This document shows positions 1-4,357 of a DNA stretch of 5,389 bases, piece after piece. Below the pieces are notes generated by a model, which was not told where the DNA came from, did no database searches, and saw only the letters and a list, made by a program, of their open reading frames with translations. The position numbers were made by a program, and so were the translations under genes. Position 1 is the stretch's first letter. Every line of letters starts with the position of its first letter. The stretch covers positions 1 through 5,389 of the forward strand of contig JAPLUJ010000744.1 of NCBI GenBank assembly GCA_026397695.1, in the 5' to 3' direction. The DNA comes from Verrucomicrobiota bacterium (lineage in GTDB: Bacteria; Verrucomicrobiota; Verrucomicrobiia; Verrucomicrobiales; Akkermansiaceae).

Positions 1-236
1 GTACAGGCGATGGCGGCAATGGCGGCCGGATCGATGGCGCTGTTTTCCAGCACTTCGCGGATGGCGGCGGCGGTGTCCTGCCACATGACGTCGGCGGAGC
101 GCTCCGACCAACCCGGATGGGATTCGATGATGGCGACCTTGCGGGAAGCGGAGGCGACTTCAACGCCGTCACTGCGAAACAGCGCGGCCTTGGACAGGGT
201 GCCGCCGTTGTCGATGCCGAGGAAGTAAGGGGTCAT
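1..236 (-). CDS. FGGY-family carbohydrate kinase, N-terminal fragment (cut by left window edge)
   Basis: Partial gene: 78 codons are visible and the C-terminus lies beyond position 1. The product should be a cytoplasmic ATP-dependent kinase that phosphorylates a sugar or ketose. Seen: the N-terminus reads FLGIDNGGTLSKAALF (residues 5-20), the phosphate-binding loop of the FGGY/actin-like ATPase fold, followed by HPGWSER (40-46) and MWQDTAAAIREVL (51-63), the usual 'PGW-E-....W' stretch. From memory it resembles the L-xylulose kinase (LyxK) type more than glycerol or gluconate kinases, but the substrate-binding part is missing, so no substrate is assigned. The ATG at 236-234 is chosen because it overlaps the transporter stop codon as ATGA and has AAGGA nine bases upstream (plus-strand 246-250), inside the transporter gene. 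It is the last visible gene of the SDR-transporter-kinase operon and is probably translationally coupled to the transporter. The family is secure; the substrate is unknown. Confidence 0.9.
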   Translation of the reverse strand, partial: MTPYFLGIDNGGTLSKAALFRSDGVEVASASRKVAIIESHPGWSERSADVMWQDTAAAIREVLENSAIDPAAIAAIAC

Positions 237-1480
237 GGCTGTGATTCCTTCCCGTGGGCGGTGGCCGCTGCCGTGTCATCCTTGAAGAGCAGGAGAAACA
301 GCGCGAGAAGCACGACGGTGAGCCCCGTGGTGATGGCCCAGATGGTCTTCCAATCATAGGCCTTCACCGAGTTGACGGTGGTGGTGTAATGATCGATGAG
401 CTCCCCATTGACGAAGTTTCCAACGAGCAGACCGAGGCCGAAGGTGACCAGGAAAATGAAGCCCTGGGCCTGCGCCTGGATTTCCTTGGGCGCCTTGCGG
501 GCAATGTAGATCTGGCCGCCGACGAAGAAGAAGCCGAAGATGATGCCGTGGACGAGGATGCCGACGATGTACAGCGCGTCTAGCTGATAGATGCCGCCGA
601 AATAGAACGCGACATAACGCAGGACGAGGGCGAGCAGGCCGACGGCCATGGCCCATTTGACGCCCATTTTGGTGAGGGCGACGGTGACCATGAGCATGAG
701 GAACATTTCGGCGAACTGTCCCCAGTTCATGGTGATGGTGATATACTTGAATCCTTTGTCTTCGAGAAACACCGAACAATAGGACCAATAAATCGTGAAG
801 GGAATCATGGCGAGGAATGAGACCAGGATGAAGACGGCGAAGTTGCGGTCTTTCATCAGGGCAAGGGCGCGCAAACCCAAAGCATCCATCACCGACATAG
901 GCTGGCCCTTGGCGGGAGGCTCGGTGTTGGGAAGAGTCAAGGCGAGCAGGGCGCTGACCAAGCTAACAGCCGCACCACAGAAGAGCGGAGTCGCGGTGCC
1001 GTCGAACCCCGGCATGCCCAGGAACTTGATGGCCACCAGGCTGAAGGCACCCGAGGCCCACCAGCCGATAGAGCCGAAGACCCGGATTTGCGGGAATTTG
1101 TCCGACGGTGAATGCGACATGGCGATGGCGCCGGTGAGGCCCCAGGTCGGCATGTAACACAGCATGAAGGCCAGCAGACAGATGAAAACCGTCACCGGTT
1201 CACTCTGCATGCCAGCGATGGCCAGAAACACCGCGCCTAGCAGATTAACCACCGCCAGCACCTTCTGGCTGGGAAAGAACCGGTCGGCAATCATGCCGAT
1301 AATCGGTGAGGCCAAACAGCCAATGGCCATCGAACTGAGGATCAGCGCCTTGAAATTGCCGGCGACGCCGATTTTGTCCAGGTAGGTGGCCAATTGCGAC
1401 CAGAAGACCGCGAACAGCATGAATTGGAAAAACATCATCAGGCTAAGCCGGATACGCACAGACATGGACATTTCAGTCAT
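233..1480 (-). CDS. MFS transporter, nucleoside:H+ symporter (Nuc_H_symport) type
   Basis: Encodes a 415-residue inner-membrane protein with about twelve hydrophobic helices, the usual length for the family. Seen: GMIADRFFPSQKVL (62-75) after the second helix is the MFS motif-A loop; QIRVFGSIGWW (131-141), MNWGQFAEMFLML (251-263), KMGVKWAMAVGLLALVLRYVAF (271-292, key residues K271, W276, R288) and LVHGIIFGFFFVGGQIYI (309-326) match the pattern of NupG/XapB-like proton symporters. The C-terminal YDWKTIW (375-381), a last helix and a short hydrophilic tail are also typical. Known members import nucleosides, but many Bacteroidota, Planctomycetota and Verrucomicrobiota homologues sit in sugar loci. 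Placed between an SDR and a sugar kinase, this copy more likely imports a sugar or polyol (inference). ATG codons at residues 1, 4 and 6 are all possible starts, and none has a Shine-Dalgarno; the sequence before the first is C-rich. The gene follows the SDR after 69 bp and overlaps the kinase by 4 bp. Confidence 0.9.
   Translation of the reverse strand: MTEMSMSVRIRLSLMMFFQFMLFAVFWSQLATYLDKIGVAGNFKALILSSMAIGCLASPIIGMIADRFFPSQKVLAVVNLLGAVFLAIAGMQSEPVTVFICLLAFMLCYMPTWGLTGAIAMSHSPSDKFPQIRVFGSIGWWASGAFSLVAIKFLGMPGFDGTATPLFCGAAVSLVSALLALTLPNTEPPAKGQPMSVMDALGLRALALMKDRNFAVFILVSFLAMIPFTIYWSYCSVFLEDKGFKYITITMNWGQFAEMFLMLMVTVALTKMGVKWAMAVGLLALVLRYVAFYFGGIYQLDALYIVGILVHGIIFGFFFVGGQIYIARKAPKEIQAQAQGFIFLVTFGLGLLVGNFVNGELIDHYTTTVNSVKAYDWKTIWAITTGLTVVLLALFLLLFKDDTAAATAHGKESQP
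246..250 (-). promoter_or_regulatory. Ribosome binding site of the FGGY kinase
   Basis: The minus strand reads AAGGA here, within GGAAGGAA, with nine bases before the kinase ATG. It lies inside the last codons of the transporter gene. It supports the chosen kinase start and shows that this organism uses Shine-Dalgarno initiation for at least some genes. Confidence 0.55.
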
Positions 1481-1523
1481 GATGGAGGGGCGGGTTATGT
1501 ATTGATTGTTAGATTGCAGGGAA

Positions 1524-1537
1524 AAGCCGGGTGGCTT
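1524..1537 (-). terminator. Short hairpin with T-run between SDR and transporter (weak attenuator candidate)
   Basis: In the 69-bp gap, the minus strand has AAGCC-ACCC-GGCTT, a five-pair stem with a four-base loop; the 3' arm runs into TTTT and then CCC. The stem is short and the T-run minimal, so this could at most reduce readthrough from the SDR into the transporter. It may well be chance. Confidence 0.15.
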
Positions 1538-1549
1538 GCTGGATGACTG

Positions 1550-2308
1550 TTAGTGCATCATCATGCCGCCGGTGGCATCGATGGTGGCGCCGGTGATGTA
1601 GGAGGCGGCATCGGACGCGAGGAAGGTGACGATATTGGCGATATCTGCGGGTTCGGCGATCCTGTTGAGCGGGATGCGCGACAGATAGAAGGCGAGGTTG
1701 GCATCGAGTTTTTTTATGACCATTTCGGTTTTCACCATGCCCGGGGCGACGGCATTGACATTGATGCCCTCGGGTGCCAATTCCCTGGCGAGTGCGCGGG
1801 TCATGGAAACGAGGGCACCCTTGCTGCTATCATAAGGCAGATGGCCGGAGGTGGAGCCGAGGAAAGCCGCCAGAGAGACGATATTGACGATTTTGCCGTG
1901 GGCTTGGCGTTGGCGCCAGGAGGTTGCCAGTTCGCGGCACGCGATGAACGCGCCGGTGACATTGACGCGCAAGGTGCGGTCCCACACGTCCCACGAATAA
2001 CTTTCCATCGGGCCGCCGGGGCACACTGCGGCGTTGTTGACCAGGATGTCGATAGGTCCGAGCTCGGCGGACACGCGCTCAAGCAGGTTAAGGATGGACG
2101 CTTCCTCGCCCATGTCGGCTTGCACCGCCACGGCTTTGACGCCGGTGGCCTGCAACTCGGCGGCCAGTTCATCGGCGGCCTCGGGGCTGCTCAGATAGTT
2201 GAAGCCGACATGCACGCCTTCGGCGGCGAAATTGCGGCAAATGGCGGCCCCAATGCCGCGCGACCCGCCGGTGACAAGAGCGACTTTTCCTTGAAGATTC
2301 AGTTTCAT
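1550..2308 (-). CDS. Short-chain dehydrogenase/reductase (SDR, FabG-like classical type)
   Basis: Encodes a 252-residue cytosolic NAD(P)(H)-dependent oxidoreductase, the normal length of a classical SDR. Seen: the cofactor motif TGGSRGIG (13-20), D65 in the adenine-ring position, NNAA (91-94, the NNAG motif with Ala for Gly), N116, S145 and YDSSK giving Y159 and K163. The Asn-Ser-Tyr-Lys set is therefore complete. The NAVAPGMVKTEM segment (185-196) and the C-terminal ITGATIDATGG (238-248) are also classical. Such proteins are often labelled 3-oxoacyl-ACP reductase or glucose 1-dehydrogenase by homology alone. Here, with no fatty-acid genes nearby but a transporter and an FGGY kinase downstream, oxidation of a sugar or polyol to a ketose is more plausible (inference). 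The ATG at 2308 is chosen because MKLNLQGKVALVTGG is the normal SDR beginning. The frame stays open upstream to an ATG at 2440, but those 44 residues show no family features and cover the intergenic dyads. No Shine-Dalgarno is visible. It is the first gene of the three-gene operon. Confidence 0.93.
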   Translation of the reverse strand: MKLNLQGKVALVTGGSRGIGAAICRNFAAEGVHVGFNYLSSPEAADELAAELQATGVKAVAVQADMGEEASILNLLERVSAELGPIDILVNNAAVCPGGPMESYSWDVWDRTLRVNVTGAFIACRELATSWRQRQAHGKIVNIVSLAAFLGSTSGHLPYDSSKGALVSMTRALARELAPEGINVNAVAPGMVKTEMVIKKLDANLAFYLSRIPLNRIAEPADIANIVTFLASDAASYITGATIDATGGMMMH

Positions 2309-2309
2309 G

Positions 2310-2319
2310 GGCAATTGCC
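2310..2319. promoter_or_regulatory. Perfect 10-bp palindrome GGCAATTGCC at the SDR start
   Basis: GGCAATTGCC is identical to its reverse complement and ends one base before the SDR ATG, exactly where a ribosome binding site would lie. It could be an operator half-site pair or a small element limiting translation start. The SDR has no Shine-Dalgarno, so the palindrome occupies the whole initiation zone. The function is unproven, and a 10-bp palindrome can arise by chance. Confidence 0.25.
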
Positions 2320-2352
2320 GGGATGATGTGGTGTTAGATGTTGCACCTGCCG

Positions 2353-2380
2353 GATGGGAATGGGCAACCCATTTCCGATC
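2353..2380. repeat. Inverted repeat / hairpin upstream of the SDR operon
   Basis: The left arm GATGGGAATGGG (2353-2364) and right arm CCCATTTCCGATC (2368-2380) surround a CAA centre. The arms are reverse complements apart from one mismatch and one extra base. The centre lies about 58 bp upstream of the SDR ATG and about 97 bp past the mazG stop. As DNA it could be an operator for the catabolic operon; as RNA it could fold in the SDR leader or at the 3' end of the mazG transcript. No T-run follows on the minus strand, so it is not a standard intrinsic terminator. A smaller stem, GGTTT-gcggt-AAACC (2386-2400), lies beside it. I see no convincing -35/-10 pair in this 154-bp gap. Confidence 0.35.
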
Positions 2381-2462
2381 GCGTTGGTTTGCGGTAAACC
2401 GGTGGATTCTGGCGGCACGCGGTATCGGCATCAAGCCCAATCCGCATCATGGAACGCATCGC

Positions 2463-3278
2463 TTAGGAGGCTGAGCATGCCCTTTTGGCGGCGACCCATA
2501 ACTCCTCCATTCGGGTGGCGGTTGCGGTGGCGAGGTCGAGTCCCTGTTGTTGGAGGGCGTGCTCCATGGCGGTGAAGCGGGTTTCAAACTTCTTGTTGGC
2601 GGCGGTCATGAGGAGTTCGGGGTCGGTCTTGCGGAAACGCGCGAGATTGACCGCCGAGAAAAGCACATCGCCGAGTTCCTCGTCCACGGCGGCGGCATCA
2701 CCCGCTTCCACGGCAGCCTCTAACTCCGCGAGTTCTTCGCGAAGTTTGGCCAGCACGCCCGCCTCGTCGGGCCAATCAAAGCCGACTTTGGCCGCCTTTT
2801 TCTGGAGTTTGGCGGCCCGCAGCAGGGCCGGCAGGCCCTTGCCTATGCCATGCAGGAACGGCCGGTCTTGGTCACCTTTTTCGCGGCGTTTGATCTGATC
2901 CCATTGGTGGAGCACGGCCTCAGGGGTGGCGGCGTGGCTTTGGGCGAAGACGTGTGGATGCCGCCGTATGAGCTTGTCGCTGATGCCGCGGGCCACGTCG
3001 TCGAGAGTGAATCGTCCGGACTCCTCGGCGAGTTCGCTGTGGAAGACCACTTGCAGCAGCAAATCCCCCAGTTCCTCCTTCAGATGGTCGGAGTCACCGC
3101 GTTGGATGGTATCCACCGTTTCATAGGTCTCTTCGATGAGATGGGGCACCAGCGACGCGTGGGTCTGCTCGGCGTCCCACGGGCAGCCACCCGGCGCGCG
3201 CAGGCGGTGCATGATGGCCCGCAACCGGGCGAGTTGCTTCCCGGCCTCGTGGGTTGCGGTCATTTCGGCGTCGGTCAT
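2463..3278 (-). CDS. mazG: Nucleoside triphosphate pyrophosphohydrolase MazG
   Basis: Encodes a 271-residue cytosolic enzyme, close to the length of E. coli MazG. It hydrolyses (d)NTPs to the monophosphate plus pyrophosphate, so it helps clean the nucleotide pool and, in E. coli, modulates (p)ppGpp signalling. Seen: two MazG repeats. The first begins GCPWDAEQTHASL (31-43), with metal-binding acidic residues in HLIEETYE (46-53) and KEELGDLLLQVVFH (67-80), then the conserved RRHPHVF (105-111) and WDQIKRREK (126-134). The second has KVGFDWPD (164-171), EELAELEAAV (181-190) and EELGDVLFSAVNLAR (200-214). Both EExxE and ExxD sets are intact, so it should be active. The ATG at 3278-3276 overlaps the rhomboid stop as ATGA, implying one mRNA and coupled translation; an ATG at residue 6 is an alternative. 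No Shine-Dalgarno is seen. It is the last gene of the two-gene unit, separated from the SDR by 184 bases of stop-to-ATG minus-strand leader including its own stop region. Confidence 0.96.
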   Translation of the reverse strand: MTDAEMTATHEAGKQLARLRAIMHRLRAPGGCPWDAEQTHASLVPHLIEETYETVDTIQRGDSDHLKEELGDLLLQVVFHSELAEESGRFTLDDVARGISDKLIRRHPHVFAQSHAATPEAVLHQWDQIKRREKGDQDRPFLHGIGKGLPALLRAAKLQKKAAKVGFDWPDEAGVLAKLREELAELEAAVEAGDAAAVDEELGDVLFSAVNLARFRKTDPELLMTAANKKFETRFTAMEHALQQQGLDLATATATRMEELWVAAKRACSAS

Positions 3279-4129
3279 GGGTCGGAGGATTGGCGTTCGG
3301 AAGCATGGCGGAGGATGTCGCGCTCGGCTTGGCTGAGGCTTTGGAAACCCTCGCGGGAAATCTTGTCGAGAATCAAGTCCACTGCGGCGAAGCGGTTTTC
3401 AAAAGCCTGCGGACGGATGATATCCACTGTCGCTCCACCGCCTAACAAATGCGGATAACGCATCAGGATGAAGCCGAGGATGGCCCCGCCCAAGTGGCCG
3501 GCCTCGCCGCCCTCGTTGCCGCCGAGTTTGAGCAGGACGGCGCCCGAGGCAATCACCATCAGGCCGATGGCGAGTTGGCGCATTGACAGCACGATGGGCG
3601 GGAAAAGCAAGGCGACGCGTAGATTCGGGGCGATCACGGCCACGCCGATGAAGATGCCGTAGATCCCGGCCGAAGCGCCGATCAACGGGGTCTCGATGCC
3701 ATCGGGCAGCAGCCCGAGAAACATCAGCAAAGTGAAAAACGCCGCTCCCGCGCTGCCGCATAGCAGATAGAAAAGCAGGAATTTTTTCGATCCCCACCAG
3801 TGTTCCATCCACGGTCCGAAGAAGTAGATGCCGATGCAATTGAACAACACATGTCCCAGACTGCCATGCAGAAACTGAAAAGTCACAAACTCCCACAAGC
3901 GCAATTCCATCAGCCCGGACTGGATGGTAAATGCCCCCCATGTCACGAGTGGCGGCAGGTGGAATCGATCCACTGGCAAATTCAGGACGGATGGCAGAAT
4001 CAAGTAGTCCAGGATAAAGATCCCCACGTTGGCGATGAGCAGCCACTTCACGACCGGCGTGAGCCGTGACATGAAGCCACCGCCGCCGCGTCTTTGGTGC
4101 CGATGATAATCTCGATCCGCAAGGCTCAT
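3275..4129 (-). CDS. Rhomboid family intramembrane serine protease with C-terminal cytoplasmic tail
   Basis: Encodes a 284-residue inner-membrane protein that should cleave membrane protein substrates within or beside their transmembrane helix. Seen: a polar, Gly-rich N-terminus (1-25), a first helix (about 26-46), LHGSLGHVLFN (87-97) with the conserved H88, H93 and N97, then GASAGIYG (151-158) giving catalytic S153, and EAGHLGG (209-215) giving catalytic H212. The Ser-His dyad is complete. The serine motif is GASAG rather than the commoner GASGG/GASGA. A roughly 55-residue tail after the last helix contains FENRFAAVDLILDKISREG (243-261) and LSQAERDIL (265-273), a soluble module that I recall in Bacteroidota and Verrucomicrobiota rhomboids. 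The ATG at 4129 is preferred: MSLADRDY looks like family N-termini and AAGGG sits four bases upstream. A GTG at 4147 (six residues longer) and an ATG at 4072 are alternatives. The gene overlaps mazG by 4 bp. Its substrate is unknown. Confidence 0.93.
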   Translation of the reverse strand: MSLADRDYHRHQRRGGGGFMSRLTPVVKWLLIANVGIFILDYLILPSVLNLPVDRFHLPPLVTWGAFTIQSGLMELRLWEFVTFQFLHGSLGHVLFNCIGIYFFGPWMEHWWGSKKFLLFYLLCGSAGAAFFTLLMFLGLLPDGIETPLIGASAGIYGIFIGVAVIAPNLRVALLFPPIVLSMRQLAIGLMVIASGAVLLKLGGNEGGEAGHLGGAILGFILMRYPHLLGGGATVDIIRPQAFENRFAAVDLILDKISREGFQSLSQAERDILRHASERQSSDP

Positions 4130-4133
4130 CCGG

Positions 4134-4138
4134 CCCTT
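4134..4138 (-). promoter_or_regulatory. Ribosome binding site that favours the rhomboid ATG at 4129
   Basis: The minus strand reads AAGGG followed by CCGG and then ATG. It supports the start at 4129 over the in-frame GTG at 4147, which would place this sequence inside the coding region. Confidence 0.45.
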
Positions 4139-4153
4139 GCGTAACACGGCATC

Positions 4154-4170
4154 GGTCTGTCCGCAAGACC
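4154..4170. repeat. Small inverted repeat upstream of the rhomboid gene
   Basis: GGTCT and AGACC form perfect five-base arms around a seven-base GTCCGCA loop, ending about 25 bases before the rhomboid ATG. It could be a leader hairpin or a binding site, but five pairs are weak evidence. Confidence 0.2.
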
Positions 4171-4204
4171 CATAGCCGTCTCGCGGCCTGTACAGTTCCC
4201 TGGT

Positions 4205-4258
4205 AATTTTTTATGAAATTGCCGCTTGACTGCTCCGGATTTTATTTGTAACTACATT
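4205..4258 (+). promoter_or_regulatory. AT-rich divergent promoter region
   Basis: This is the only AT-rich stretch between the divergent rhomboid and pilin-like genes, so promoters for both strands probably lie here. For the plus strand, TTGACT (4226-4231) is a good -35 box, but the element 17 bases on is TAACTA, a poor -10; TACATT at 4253-4258 is closer to consensus but is 21 bases away. For the minus strand, TTTCATAAAAAATTA is a possible -10 area, without a clear -35. AATTT and AAATT (4205-4220) form weak arms around TTTATG. The location is reasonable; the exact boxes are not secure. Confidence 0.25.
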
Positions 4259-4261
4259 AGC

Positions 4262-4308
4262 GGCACTTCGTTGGGCGCACCCGCAATGAAATGCGGTGGC
4301 GAGGTGCC
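4262..4308 (+). promoter_or_regulatory. Two-tier leader hairpin upstream of the pilin-like gene
   Basis: The outer stem pairs GGCACTTCG (4262-4270) with CGAGGTGCC (4300-4308): nine consecutive pairs, one of them G-U. Inside it, CACCCGCA (4278-4285) pairs with TGCGGTG (4292-4298) around an ATGAAA loop, with one bulged C. The outer 3' arm contains GAGG (4301-4304), a Shine-Dalgarno-like sequence, and ends directly at an ATG (4309). If transcribed, the fold would hide that ribosome binding site. No T-run follows, so it is not a classical terminator. It may be a cis-acting leader control element; the fold was found by eye, without an energy calculation. Confidence 0.4.
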
Positions 4309-4341
4309 ATGAAAATCACCCCAAGGAATCGGGCGGCCTGA
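4309..4341 (+). CDS. Possible 10-codon leader ORF (MKITPRNRAA)
   Basis: A short ORF, ATG AAA ATC ACC to TGA, with GAGG four bases upstream, which is better than the site in front of the large gene that follows. It ends 16 bases before the pilin-like ATG and is in a different frame. It could be a leader peptide that loads ribosomes for reinitiation at the SD-less start downstream. It could also be a chance ORF, or the remnant of a longer N-terminus lost by frameshift. Its composition (Lys, Arg, no hydrophobic stretch) does not suggest a signal peptide or an amino-acid attenuator with repeated codons. Confidence 0.25.
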   Translation: MKITPRNRAA

Positions 4342-4357
4342 TCCCCTTACATATCCC

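Noticed and set aside
1553..2326. Open frame of 257 codons on the plus strand, antisense to the SDR, beginning MHHHAAGG
   Set aside because: It mirrors a well-supported SDR gene with complete catalytic motifs. The His/Gly/Asp-rich composition is what a GC-rich gene yields when read antisense, and no family motif is visible.
2309..2440. A 44-residue N-terminal extension of the SDR from an ATG at 2440
   Set aside because: The extension has no SDR features, is Arg/Pro/Thr-rich and covers the dyad region. The normal SDR beginning is at 2308.
2850..3458. Open frame of 202 codons on the plus strand across mazG and the rhomboid 3' end
   Set aside because: It crosses two genes with intact active-site motifs on the opposite strand and shows no recognisable domain.
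3399..4166. Open frame of 255 codons on the minus strand in another phase of the rhomboid gene
   Set aside because: Arg/Pro/His-rich out-of-phase product without hydrophobic helices; the overlapping rhomboid frame has all catalytic residues.
4226..4254. TTGACT-17-TAACTA as a firm sigma-70 promoter
   Set aside because: The -35 box is good and the spacing ideal, but the -10 matches only two of six consensus bases, so it is listed only as a low-confidence promoter region.
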